DNA from: Adiantum capillus-veneris
Lineage: Eukaryota; Streptophyta; Polypodiopsida; Polypodiales; Pteridaceae
DNA length: 64,000 nt
Assembly (NCBI GenBank): GCA_014529385.2
Contig: CM043959.1
Location: 52,141,753 to 52,205,752, forward strand
Direction: 5' to 3'
In this document: in pieces, positions 11,485 through 23,179 of the stretch
Numbering within the stretch: the stretch's first letter is position 1
Layout of the letters: every line of letters begins with the position of its first letter
Translations under genes and position numbers: made by a program
The notes under the pieces: generated by a model
What the model was told of the DNA's origin: nothing
Seen by the model: the letters and a program-made list of their open reading frames with translations, nothing else
Databases searched by the model: none

Positions 11485-13786
11485 TTTTTATGAAACACAT
11501 GTCTTGCAAAAGGTCTAAGAAGGGTAGCACCAAGAAGAAATGGTTTGACATGGAATGTAATTAAGCCCAAACACTTGCTAAGGATGGATGCAAGCAAAGA
11601 CAAAGAATTTTACTCGGAACGTTTACACACATACAAAGCACTTGTTCAAAAAAAGAGGAGAAGGTGGAAAGTCAAAAAATAGCTTCTTTTAGCCCAAGAG
11701 AAAGCACATGCATGTGGCAAGTTTTGACAAAATCTAAAAGGCAAGCATGTTGAGAGCTTTGGTGACTTGACTCTTGAGGATATGAATACGCATTGCAAGA
11801 ACCTCTATGAGCAACCCAATGTTGATAAGATGGAGTGTTGTAGATCCCTTCCGTTTATGCCTCCCTTCTTTACCATTGAAGATGTATGCCGCACGCTTGA
11901 GAAACTTGCTACTCACAAGGCAGGGGACCTTCAAGGTGCCAAGGCTAAAATGATTAAATGGACAAGCAAGAAAACACAATATTGGATATACGATATGTTT
12001 AACCTTGCACTTCAGCATGGCATGCCTCATGATTGGAGTGCAAATTGGATCAAACCTTTGCACAAAGGAGGAGATGTAAACAATGTGAACAACTATCGTA
12101 CTATAATGGTTGATTCTTTGATGGCAAAGTTATTTGGATGTATCATGGAGATGAAGATAAATGAATGGGCTGAAAAGAACGGCAAATGTGCACTTGGCCA
12201 AGGAGGTTTTCCAAAGAATCATAGCACTATTGATCACCTTGTCACTCTTTAAGTGCTTATGGAAGCGTCTCGATTGAAAAAAGTTGTATTGTTGCTTTTT
12301 GTGGATTTCAAGAAAGCTTTTGACATGGTATCGCGAGGAAATATTTGGAGACATATGCAAAGACTTCAAGTGCTGAGAGAATTTATGCATGCAGTCTTTC
12401 GCATCTACCAAAAAGTGATATGTTGACTACGTATGGGAGATGGAATTTCAGAATTTTTTGCAAGCACCATTGGTGTCAAACAAGGATGCCCACTTTTCCC
12501 AACCCTCTTTGGGCTACTCATTGATGAATTGGAATGCATGGTCCTTGATTTTATGCCAAACAAGAAGGCATAGAAGAGGTTAAGATTGGAAATGCGGTGA
12601 TCATGCTTTTGCTTTATGCTGATGATGTAGCGCTCTCGGCACATACCTTAAAAGATGCACAAAAGCTTATGAGTGTCTTGGAATGCTTTTGCCTACATAG
12701 TGAGGTGATCGTGAATGAATCCAAAACCAAGGTTCTGCTTGTAAAGACCCTCAATGACAAAAATCCATGCATTGAATACAACAATGAGCAACTTGAAGTG
12801 GTAGATAGCTTCAAGTACCTTGGCCTTGAGGTTCCATCCAATCATAAATGAAAGAATTTTGCAATGCGTCGCTTGGAAGCCGGAAAGAGGTCTTATTATG
12901 AATTTGAGAACATGTTCAATGCTAGAGAGATCAAGTGTTGGGCTCTCAAAAAGTACCTCTTTGACACATTGGTGACACCGGTGCTTCTTTACGGAGTGGA
13001 GGTGTGCGGTGGTAGCATCGGGAAGTCTACTTGGAAAGACTTTGACAATGTGCAAAATTATTTTCTCACCAACTTTCTCCAAGTAAAGACATAAACACCC
13101 TACATGCTTTAACTTCTTGAGTCCGGATCGCTTCCCATTGAGGTCTTGGGCATGCAAAGGATTGTGCAGTACATGCTTAAGACACAACATAGCCCTTTGT
13201 ATCAACTTCCTAGAATCTCATATGAAGCAAGTCAAAAGGTCCAAAAGACATGCAAGAGCAAAATACTAAGTTCGGGGTGGATGCTTGACATCAAAGAAAT
13301 GGTTTGGAAGATGGGATGCATGTCACTTGGTCAAGGATGCATCGATCGACTCCCAAGTTAATGAGGCCTTCTAACAACGCCAATGTATCATGGCTTGTGA
13401 GAAATCCGGAGGTTCTTGCTTCAGCCATTACACCACACACATTGCCCCAAACTACAAATTTCTCATTGAGTGCGATCCACACCATTGCCTCCATTTGTTT
13501 TAGCTCCCATTCTCTACGCTGTGAGACAGGAGTTTGGGGCACTTGTGAGGAGTCTCATCGACTTTGCACCTTATGCCCTCGTCAAGTGCGAGAGAGTGCG
13601 TACCATACACTACTTGAGTGCTCAGATTTTGACCACATTAGGTCCTCTTCTCCCCATATATTCAGCCATGAACTCTCCCTACATACCTTCCTCTCCCAAC
13701 CACGATGTGAACCCTCTATTGCGACGCTCATTTCAGCCATTTTTGAGCATCGAGAGTCACTTATGACCTCCACTCACACCATGTGA
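11485..13786 (+). pseudogene. LINE-A ORF2: reverse transcriptase and C-terminal zinc finger, decayed
   Basis: Ordered non-LTR RT motifs are visible across frames: a WFD-EC linker near 11545, LHKGGDVNNVNNYRTIMVDS at about 12058-12117 (motif 0/1), LGQGGFPKNHSTIDHLVTL to 12250, LLFVDFKKAFDMV near 12296 (motif A with Asp), GVKQGCPLFPTLFGLLIDEL near 12475 (motif B), LLLYADDVALSAH near 12605 (motif C with both Asp) and SFKYLGL near 12810. A thumb region follows (VTPVLLYGVEVCGG). The C-terminus has a CCHC knuckle at about 13568-13620: CTLC, then H, then LLEC. At least five stops or frameshifts break it. The endonuclease is missing (5' truncation). The QGGFxxxHSTIDHLVTL form is unlike L1; the exact clade is uncertain. 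Confidence 0.8.
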
Positions 13787-13840
13787 CATGTTCATTTGGT
13801 CCCATAGGTCATATTTGACCTCCGAGGACGATAATAGAAC

Positions 13841-13927
<87 letters not shown>
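13787..13927 (+). repeat. LINE-A 3' UTR and (TC)n tail
   Basis: After the ORF2 stop, a conserved block TTTGGTCCCATAGGTCATAT with GACCTCCGAGGACGATAAT leads straight into 83 bases of pure (TC) at 13845-13927. The same block next to a CT/GA tract occurs at 16605-16645 (plus), and in reverse at about 57356-57395 and 8666-8695. The repeated association suggests the dinucleotide tract belongs to the element tail. Confidence 0.75.
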
Positions 13928-13930
<3 letters not shown>

Positions 13931-14077
13931 GGCACATGACAAAGTATGGGACGAAACATGCGGAGCAAAGAGAGGGTGAGAGAAGGAATGAGAAGATGTC
14001 TGTCAAGATGAGTGGAAAGACAAATGTAGATTTTTTGTGTGCCATCATGCTGTATATTACCTTGTGAGGAGTGGATC

Positions 14078-14082
<5 letters not shown>

Positions 14083-14110
<28 letters not shown>
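14083..14110. repeat. (TG)n microsatellite
   Basis: About 28 bases of alternating TG lie in otherwise unassigned sequence (13928-14396). Confidence 0.9.
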
Positions 14111-14111
<1 letters not shown>

Positions 14112-14394
14112 TCCTTAGGTCCGAAAGGAAACAGAGATGAGAGCTCAATGGAATCACGATCATAGGAAGGGCAAAGCAATGGTTTGGGAGGCAGGTTGAT
14201 AGGCGTGCACGAAAGAGGCAATATGCAGTGGGTCGGGTGGCAGGTTGTGAGACATGGATGTAAGACTCTTCTCTGCCAGAATGTGAGAGTTGTGTGTTTC
14301 TATAAACAATTTATGCATGAGCTTGGAGCTCAAATGGAGTGCTATAGATTGGCGCCTCAAAGCGGGAGTCTTCTCATTGTATTTTGCATCAAAG

Positions 14395-14657
<263 letters not shown>

Positions 14658-15017
14658 GGTCATTGCATTGTCAACCTTGAGTCCTTGTGTCCGCTAAGTC
14701 CTGCACAGTGCTAGGTTGCCTGCAGCCTACATTTTCCTTCACTCTCATTGGCTCTCTCACCGTTCTCATAGCGCACACTTGCCGGAAGTGGCCGGAGCAA
14801 GCAAGTTCTACCACGGGGGGGGAGGGGACCGGAATCCCTTCCCCTTTTATAATAGTACTAGTACAATGGTGCCCCCTTCGACGGAGGTACTACCTTTGGT
14901 AGTGCTATGTAGATTTTTTCTTAGCTCCAGCAGTGCATAATTGAGGCTTGGAGCCCCTGTTTGCTATGTTGCATGATCAAGCCACTGTATGTCCACGTGC
15001 TTATCGTACCTATTGCT

Positions 15018-15144
<127 letters not shown>

Positions 15145-15204
15145 CTCTTGAGCACTTGGTGATTGCTGACTATGGTTGGACATAATGCCTAAGCCTAGAC
15201 ACGG

Positions 15205-15665
15205 GGCCAACCGCTAGCACTCCATAGGCAACATTGCGGATAGGAAGCTCGTCCTGGGGAGATCGCCCAATAAAAATGTAGCCTATCACGTGAGTTCAAC
15301 AGAAGGGTATTTAAAGTTCTTGAAACTTACAGAAATATATATACAGAAGGGCATTATTTTTTCAAATTTGAGGAAAAAACTTACAGATTTTAAAAGAAAA
15401 GGGTACATTATATTCTTAACAAAATTCACATATAAGGGGTTTTACAAACATGTCTGAACGCACGTGATATGGTAGTTTTACACATAGTGCACCCCCCGAG
15501 AAGCTCGTGGAGGATTGCGCTACACTTGACATACATGTTGACTAACGTGGTGCCTAAGTATGTATTCTTTTCAAGTAACCAACTGCCACGAATATCAGCA
15601 TGCATCCTACTGCCTTGGTACAAATCCTTCTTCTTAGCACAATCTTTAAGTGAGCTCACAACAAA
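15205..15665 (-). pseudogene. PPR-repeat protein fragment, copy 1, split by a MITE
   Basis: On the minus strand this reads SSLKDCAKKKDLYQGSRMHA, DIRGSWLLEKNTYLG and LVNMYVKC, then after the insert HELPIRNVAYGV. This is the helix-turn-helix text of plant-type pentatricopeptide repeats (-LLKACA...KG..H..I...G......LV.MY.KCG), which in plants bind organellar RNA. Only one to two repeats are present, with no start codon or C-terminal domain, so it is a fragment. A 247-base insert (15253-15499) with 9-bp flanking repeats divides it. Copy 2 lies about 600 bases away in the same orientation. Confidence 0.75.
15253..15499. mobile_element. MITE, Mutator-like by its 9-bp target duplication
   Basis: The insert is flanked by the 9-base direct repeat GAAGCTCGT (15244-15252 and 15500-15508). 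Its ends are imperfect inverted repeats: a G-rich tip on each end, then an AATAAAAATGTAGCC / GTAAAACTACC block, then TATCACGTGAGTTCA on the left against TATCACGTGCGTTCA from the right. The uninterrupted site is preserved in PPR copy 2 at about 16108-16125. No coding capacity is present. Nine-base duplications are typical of Mutator-type transposition, so a non-autonomous MULE derivative is the best reading. Confidence 0.7.
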
Positions 15666-15713
15666 AAGATTTAATTCTCTTTCTCTTATTGCAGTTTGTC
15701 TCCTATCTTGTTT

Positions 15714-15715
<2 letters not shown>

Positions 15716-15759
<44 letters not shown>
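15716..15759. repeat. (CT)n microsatellite
   Basis: 44 bases of pure (CT) follow the N-terminal side of PPR copy 1, at the same relative place as the (CT)n beside copy 2. Confidence 0.95.
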
Positions 15760-15761
<2 letters not shown>

Positions 15762-15829
15762 GTGTTAATCACTTGCATTACCTAACAATAGTCTCGCTCA
15801 CTCTCTAGACTGTCTCACTCTCCAGTTTG

Positions 15830-15835
<6 letters not shown>

Positions 15836-15860
<25 letters not shown>
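15836..15860. repeat. (TG)n microsatellite
   Basis: About 25 bases of (TG) are followed by CT-rich sequence. Confidence 0.9.
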
Positions 15861-15863
<3 letters not shown>

Positions 15864-16089
15864 GTCAAAGTCCCTCTCTCTTTCTCTCTCCAATGTTAAT
15901 CACCCGCAAGTTCCTCTATACCCTCTGCAATTAAGTACGACTATATCAGCATCTTCTGCAATGCCACATTGCCTTCAAGGTGCAAGTGGACATGGTTGTA
16001 TTTAGAGAAATGACCTCTCTCTATATCTATTAGAAGCATCCGAGACCTTCTTTACCCTGACTCTATTGGACATATCCTCCAATCAATGA

Positions 16090-16345
16090 ACTCCATAGGC
16101 AACATTGCGGATAGAAATCTTGTTGAGGGTTCTGTTGTACTTGACATACATGCTGACTAACGTGTTGCGTAAGTATGTGTTCTTTTCAGGTAACCAACTA
16201 TCACGAATATCAGCATGCATCCTACTACCTTGGTACAAATCCTTCTTCTTAGCACAATCTTTAAGTGAGCTCACCACCAAAAGACTTAATTCTCTCTCTC
16301 TTACTGCAGTTTGTCTCCTATCTTGTTTGATCTCTCTCTCTCTCT
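16090..16345 (-). pseudogene. PPR-repeat protein fragment, copy 2
   Basis: On the minus strand this reads SSLKDCAKKKDLYQGSRMHA, DIRDSWLPEKNTYL, NTLVSMYVKY and SIRNVAYGV, close to copy 1 at both DNA and protein level. It carries the uninterrupted version of the site where copy 1 holds a MITE. Upstream text (KQDRRQTAVRE) runs into a GA/CT tract. There is no start, no other repeats and a stop shortly after, so this is a pseudogene fragment. The two copies look like a local duplication rather than independent retrocopies. Confidence 0.75.
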
Positions 16346-16394
16346 CTCTCTCCACCCGCAACCCAGCTCAAAAAGATGCATGAAGCTCGTAAAC

Positions 16395-16667
16395 AAGGTA
16401 AATGGGCAGTCTATCGTGGCGGTAAAGCCATCATTCAGGAGTTTCGAACTCCGAAGCCAGCTCCCCCTCTACCTGACCCCCTATAAGTCTTGTTTTTGTT
16501 CTTATCCTTTCCTTTTTTCTTTTTCCTTTACCTGTGATGGACCCTCAGTCCCTAACTAATATGTATCTAACGCTTACACCCCGAAAGAACAGATGTAATG
16601 TTTTGTTTTGGTCCCATGGGTCATATCTGACCTCCGTGGACGATAATCTATCTATCTATCTCTCTCT

Positions 16668-16707
<40 letters not shown>
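16395..16707 (+). mobile_element. Probable tRNA-derived SINE with LINE-A-like tail
   Basis: The head has an A-box-like TATCGTGGCGG (16412-16422) and a B-box-like GTTTCGAACTCC (16441-16452). Their spacing is shorter than in a normal tRNA, which lowers confidence. A pyrimidine-rich body follows. The end (about 16605-16645: TTTGGTCCCATGGGTCATAT, GACCTCCGTGGACGATAAT) differs from the LINE-A 3' end at only about three of 41 positions, and then runs into (TATC)n and (TC)n to 16707. SINEs that share a 3' tail with a partner LINE are mobilised by that LINE's RT. Confidence 0.5.
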
Positions 16708-16711
<4 letters not shown>

Positions 16712-16856
16712 ACTAGTAGCACTTCTAGTTTAATTTTCTATGTTTTATACCCAAACATGGTATTAAATTCACAAGTTTGTGTCTCATAGGTCATTTTGGC
16801 CTCTTAAAGAGGTTAATATATCTTTTTGGCCTCAATCGTGAAGTTTATATATCATT

Positions 16857-18540
16857 TCATTTCTCTCCCATGGCCATATATTTTGACTTATTTGTTACAT
16901 GTTCCGATAGCTTGAGGTTTTGCACCATCTTTCTATAGTTTTTGACTTCAGTCTTACCATCCGTAGGGGTTTGTACAAGGTCATGAACCTGTTGATATTC
17001 ATTGTCATTTGCATCTTGATATGCATATGTAAGCTTGGTCACATGCAATTGCTTGAACATTATGGGATTCATCGGCTTTTGACTCTCACTTGTGGAGATC
17101 AACTAAAACTTTTGTCCTTGATGATCTTCATAGAAGCATTTGTCTACAGATTCTGAGGGAATCTGCGTCAATTGGAAACTTCCAACAACCATATGATTTT
17201 ACAATCGTTTTTGCTTTGATGAGGGTTGCAATATAGAGGCGCTAGGGCTTATAATTGGTGTTGCATTTCCTGATACATGAGTTGAGTTTGATGGATTTGC
17301 AGCTCCCCCCTTCCTAGGGTGATCACTAAATCTTTCTCTATGAGCTTGGCTCAAGATTGTTTGATTTTGATTTGATCTCATCTTTTGGGAATGTGAAGGC
17401 ACACTGTGGGTAGCACTATTGATGTTTGGCATTTGTAAACCTTCTACATAGTTGCTTATGTATCTCCGTGAAACATGACAAATAGTTCCCCAAGTGAAGT
17501 TGTAGGTAGCATAAACTTCGCCCTGATATTGTCTATCGCATGGGTCTCTAATGATATAATCTTTTGTGTTTTTAGGACCCAAGGCATCATAGATCTTAGA
17601 CTCTCGTCTATATCTACGGTTGTTTTGGTCAAAGTATATATTTTTTTGGTCACAACGTTCAAGCTTGATTTTTGATGGAGGAGAGTTTGGCTCTGAACAT
17701 ATTTCTGGGTTTACTTGGGTAATATCATTCAGCTCTAGAGAGGATGAGCTATAATAAATTCTTTCCTCTAAAATGGACCATTTTTTAAAATCTATCATTG
17801 AACACACTTGTATGAGCTGGTATGTGGGCCGTTCTAACTCTGGTTGATCCTTTTTGTACAATGGCCTTTTTTATCTACATAGTGTGCATATGAATTATGT
17901 GTGCCATACAATGCTAACATCATTCTCTTTTATTTGTCCCTTAGACTCTTGAATGATTGCACACTTGTGGTAGTGGATGCAGAATCATTTACAAACCTAA
18001 CGCTCTTTTCAATCTTTGATGATATTTGGACACTTTGACCAAACTCACGCAAGAATTTGTTGTTCAAAGAATAAATTTTAAGCTTTTCATGTGCCTGTGC
18101 ATCTTCGTGCAAAATTTGACTTTGTCATGCTTTTACTGGTGCTTCTAATGGTAATGCATGAACATCTGATTGCACCAAAAATAACGACTTAGTGCACTTA
18201 CATCGGGATTCATATTTCTAGCTTGCTCTATGCTTTGCTTTGCAATGGCCATGTCCCTATTGTTTGGATTTCTTGGACAATCTTTTCAAAAAAATTCACT
18301 TTTTCTTCCACAATCTGAGCAATACACCATGAGTGGTGGTATTTCAATTGGTTCATCCATCTCAAGCTCTTGTTGAGAAGATCCGACCTCGGTGTTTGCC
18401 AAGTTGTTAGCATCTTCCTTCAAAATACTGAGCATCAAGCTATAAACTGCTCCGCATTGACCTTTATATTGTCTTTGGCTTGGTTCTCCGATTAGACTTG
18501 CTTCTAATGGTTGATCTATTGGGTCTTCCATTTCTAGCTC
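16857..18540 (-). pseudogene. Unclassified decayed minus-strand coding region
   Basis: Several open stretches on the minus strand lie in series: 18531-18286, 18112-17930, 17861-17199 (220 codons) and 17102-16857. They have the low-hydrophobicity, Asn/Ser/Gln-rich look of a retroelement gag or of a disordered protein. One spot (VYCSDCGRKSEFF with a nearby DCPRNPNN) resembles a damaged CCHC zinc knuckle. The 220-codon ORF (KKDQPELERPTYQLIQV...) has no motif I recognise. It could be a gag-like gene of an unknown retroelement or a host gene with lost exons; I cannot decide from sequence alone. Confidence 0.35.
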
Positions 18541-19550
18541 TCAACTATAGATCTGACCAATGAAATCCATGTACAATGACCATGATTGCATGTGCACCAA
18601 CTGTATGGTTTGTTGGCTTGTGCAAATGTCTAGATAAGTATTTGGATCTATTTTCTACACCTCTATTTTCACTGCATTTTTAACCTGGAATACCTGGCTC
18701 CACTGAAATCAATGAACATCCGGGAGTTCTCTGGATTTGGTTTCACTCTGATCAATAGGATCTTGGCTCATGAGTTGCTTTTGTTGCTCATTAGGTATCT
18801 ATGGCCTTGTGAATCTGTATACAGTACTTTATCTCCATTGTAGCCATAGAGATGTAAAACCTGCTCTGTTTCATTTGTGCATGTGTTTCCATTACTACTG
18901 GCATGCTCTGCTGTACTTGAACTCTCGGCTCAATTTGAGTCCATGCTAGCTCGGTCTGTAAAGATTTCCTTTAGCAGATTTTGGCATTCCTCGATCAATT
19001 TTCTCTTGCTCGGGTTTTACAAGACTGCTTGTGTCAAAGCACTTTTGTAGTTCACTGCTCTTTAGACTAAGAAGAGTTGATTAACTCTAGCTCAATGCTT
19101 CAGACTTGACTACGGTCTTTGAAACAATGAAAATATGGGGCCTGGATAGCATGTTCTGCAATCTAATGTGATTTGTGCCCCTGTTCGTCTGACTAGAAGC
19201 TCAATTTGCAATGCAGTTACTTGTAGTAGCCAATTTTTGGCCGGCATGATCTTTAGCCTCTGGCCTTTTTTGACTGAACTGTGGAAACATTGTCCAAAAA
19301 TGGGCTTGACCCGTGATGTTATTGGCCGAAATGTTTACCAAAACTGACTGTTGATGATTTCAATATTTCTAGGTCCAAATATAAACCCCTTGCGAGTTTT
19401 GCAACTTGGACTTGCCAATTTTCACCCAAACTGTGCGATTCGTAGTAGCCCCGAATCGCAATTTCAGCCTCAACAATGCCCTAATGGCCAAATTTACTCA
19501 AAATTCATTTTTGAATTGAGTCTTCGTGTGAATGCATCCTAGTCGGTCAG
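18541..19550. other. Unassigned sequence
   Basis: No ORF longer than about 60 codons with a recognisable motif lies here. It may be the upstream part of the decayed region at 16857-18540. Confidence 0.35.
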
Positions 19551-20290
19551 TTTTCGATGCACATCCAATTTCTTGGTTTTTTGAAGTTTGTTTTTACGTG
19601 TTTTTGACAAATTGTAAATGTTTCCTCTATCTCGGCTCGCTTCGGTTGTTTTTGTGCTTTTCGGTTTTTTTGACGCTTCTGGCGATTTTTGCTAGTTTTT
19701 TACCAAAAAAAAAAAAGAATTCATGCATCACCCACAACTCATTTTGTTCAGCTTGATTTGATCGTTTTTGCCATTCTTGCTTTTTTTATTTTTTGTGATT
19801 TCTTTTCTTATGTTTCTCCGACTGGCTCGCTTTGGTGTGTGAATTTCTCAATGACTCTTTTGTTTCATTGCCTGTTTCAACTCCTACCTTCTTATTTTTA
19901 TTATTTTTTGAAAAAAATGAATTTTTTACTTTTTTGATATTTTTATGTTGTTTTTGAGAAATTTTTGATTTTTAAGGATTTTTTGGTGAATTTTACAAAT
20001 TTTATTGGTTTCTTTTGTGAGTTTTATGATTTGTTGTGAATTTTTGAAGTTTTTTAACTATTAATAAATTTTTAATGCATTTTGGTTGACTTTCTAGCTT
20101 TTTGTGATTTTTTAAAACTTTTTGTGATTTTTAAATGGAATTTTGGCTTTTTTTTAATGTTTTTGTCAAAAAATTTATGTGTTCTTTCTCTTTTTTCTTT
20201 TTTCTTTTTAACTTTTTTGAAAAAAAATTTTAATGAATTTTTTCGTCTTTTGAGTTTTTTTGAATTATTTTCTTTTGAATACTGTGATGT
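19551..20290 (+). other. T-rich strand-asymmetric tract
   Basis: For about 740 bases the plus strand is strongly enriched in T, mostly as TTTTT runs broken by G or GA (TTTTTGA, TTTTGTGA types). It is neither a simple microsatellite nor coding. Matrix-attachment-like or recombination-prone behaviour is possible but not shown. Confidence 0.7.
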
Positions 20291-21124
20291 GCAAGAGTGA
20301 GGCAAGATAGGATCGAATTGGGCATGCCTGTTCCATGCGAGGGCACCTCCTTATATTATGCGATGAGGATTACATTACAAGACAGGTGCTAGCCAACAAG
20401 GTAGGTTTGTTCGTCCAAGCACCCAAACACACCACATCTTTGCCCTTAGGGGAGAAAAAAGATGGACATCTTTTTTACACTTTTGGGCTGAGAATGGACT
20501 CTGCATGAAGGGATCAACTCCAATGCCTCATCTGGGGGGAGTGATCATACAATGGCTTAGGGTCTAGGGACTGAACTTCAGGGCTAGATTTGTCATCATG
20601 CTGACATCATCAAGGCATGGAACTCATACATCTCGCTTATGCAAACATTAGGTCGCTATCCCAATAAAATGGACAAGACGAGGAACGACCAGGGGCAAAT
20701 GAAGAGATAAAATTTTTGCGACATACATCCATCTCCATAAGGGTATTGGTGGGCTTGAGGTGATGCGTAATTGAACAGGAAAATCTATGCTAGAACGATG
20801 AAAAACCTAAAACTTTTTTGAGAAAAACCAATTGAAAGCTGAGAGAAAAAACTAGCATGATCTATAGCTGTTGAATGCTTCTGTTGTCAAAAGGCACCTC
20901 TGTAATAGAGCTGCAGCAACTCCATTTAACAAAAAGAAAGCTCAAACAAATTGCGAATTCAACTTGATGGGTTTTTTTTTTGGGTCATTGACAACCGTAG
21001 ATTGATGAGAAAATTTCAAAACACTCCCGAAAATCGAGATGCATTAAATAACTCGCCACTGTTTTTTTGGGAATGCCTTGTACGCTTGTAGATGGCTCAA
21101 ACTTTAGCGATGTGATGTCAGTAT
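20291..21124. other. Unassigned sequence
   Basis: No supported gene, repeat or transposon end was recognised in this stretch. Confidence 0.35.
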
Positions 21125-21215
21125 GAGTACCCAGCTCAATCTTCCATGCATCAACAAGAGCCCATTTTTCCTACAGGGAAGACCATTTCTTACGCTCACT
21201 CCTGATGGTACCTTT
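21125..21215 (-). pseudogene. Short LINE endonuclease fragment
   Basis: On the minus strand the text RKKW, EKWALVDAWK resembles the segment EDKWALIDAWKSGPW of the L1-type LINE at about 61380-61430. It is under 100 bases and has a stop, so only a scrap remains. Confidence 0.4.
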
Positions 21216-22800
21216 TTACATACACCCCCACTCGGTATTTTTCATATGTATCCTCTCCAAAGAAGCCAAATGCTTTTAGTGTATGAACCACCTTTAGCAT
21301 TTCTATCTTTAGTATTCTTTTCCTACTAGTAGATTTGGCTTGTTTTTCCTATTTTATCTTTCAAAAATAAATAAAACCCATCATATTTATCTTAATAAAA
21401 GTGAGGAACACTTTCGGCATCATTATCTATTTTTCTAATATTTTTACTATTTATTATCTCATTACTAATTATTTTTCCTTCATTTTGCTATATGTTATTT
21501 CCTATTTTTTATTTTCATTATATTTGCATATCTCTATCATCATCTTCTCTTGGATGGTTGCAAGGTGAGCCATGGGTATACATCATGCTCACACAAGGCA
21601 TCAATGAGTCATCTTTGGAAGCACAAGGAAAGGTAAGGTCATATGGTCCACCAAAAAGACTTTTGGGATGTGGAAAATACATGTTTATTGGCTCGAATTT
21701 TAGCATGTAGCTCCACCCTTAATTTGTCAGAGTGACGTGAAGAAAAGTTGTAGCTCGTGAGCTCATCTCTTTGCCAATATTTTTATATTATTTTTTGGAG
21801 CTCTGAGCGAGGAGCGATGTCCAAAATGGTGGGACCTTGTTGGCAGCTCACAGTGACAGGTTTGTCTACCTTGTTTTCCTTGCTTCCACACACACACACA
21901 CAACCACTTTACCCTCAACCCTCTCTCACCCAACCTTGTAAAAAACCCCCCTTTCTCTCTCACCTTGTACATCATTATACCTCACTTACCACATCATTTG
22001 GCCTCTAGCTAGAGTGGCCACTCACATGGCTAGAGGCATCTTCTAGGCCTAGTCAACAGTTGGCCATCATGCAAAAAACCAAAGTGGTGGGGAGGAGCTT
22101 CATCATCACTGCACCATCAGCTTTGAAAAAGTTAATTTCAATTAGCAATTAACTCCATCTTAATCAAGCTTCCCCTCTCCTATATAAAGAGGCCTCTTCT
22201 ACACACAAAAAATACAACACAATAGGGTAACAAGTTGCTAGAGGGTTACGCTACACACACCACCTCTTAAGCCTTGGTGCTTGAGCTTCATGCCTACACT
22301 TGGAGTATCCATGGTTGCCCATTAAGTCTCTCTATTGTAAGTATGGTCTTGTGTTGATAGTTACATGGTTTCCTTATGCCATATTTCCACAAATCTCTCT
22401 CGTGGTTCTTACTCTTACTTATTGTGCATGATGTATTGCTTATCACTTGGTTGTATGTGAAATCCTAGCCCTAAAACTCCCTCTCCATCACTCTCTCGTG
22501 ATGGAATAAGAATACAATACCTAAAACGCAGCCCCATAACTCTCTCTCTGTCACTCTCTCTCTCTCTCTCTCTATTTGTTTATGTGCGTGCAAGGTCATG
22601 CAAATGGTCAAGATGGTTCCACTCTCTTCTTCTCCCATGGTCTTGGGGATCAGTGAGTGATGTGTTTTATTTAGGGTTTTGGTAGAGTGCTCTCCCTCTC
22701 TCTCTCTCTCATGACAAGAAGCATTCCATATGGTCCATTGCATAGTGTGTTACCTACTCACTCTCTTGCGTCCTAGCCGCACACAAGCTAGGTGGTGCCC
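21216..22800. other. Unassigned sequence with TATA-like promoter and CT runs
   Basis: There is no gene. A clear TATA-like TATATAAA at 22181-22188 within CTCC...GAGGCC context, followed by A-rich sequence and a CT-rich leader, resembles an LTR promoter, so a solo or degraded LTR is possible. CT runs lie at about 22535-22572 and 22690-22710, and a short (CA) run at about 21885-21902. Confidence 0.35.
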
Positions 22801-23179
22801 CCTATTGTTTTGGCGGATTTGTCTGTCCCATTGCCATTGAGGAGGATTGGCAAGGAGGTGTAGAGGCCACCCCCTGACGGCTTTGCATTCCGGCCCTCAT
22901 TTTGGTGCTCCCACGGAGGAGGGCTACATAGACCTTCAGTTCACAAACAATGAAGGTGTGCAATTTTCAACATGGACGAGTGGCGTAAGAGTTTGCAATT
23001 TGGAGCACACAGGAGGAGGAGGCTCTAGAGGCCCGGAAAGCTTTCATCGAGATCTTGTTGTTGCCTGGCTGTAGCATCATCGACATTCAAGAAGTAAGTT
23101 CCTCTCCTTGCCTTGTTCGTGATCGTTGCCAACGAAGAAGAATGAGGAGAAGAGCTTGATTTACCTCTCCTCTTAGCCT

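Noticed and set aside
20072..20305. Lys/Phe-rich ORFs on both strands
   Set aside because: They are products of the T-rich tract composition.
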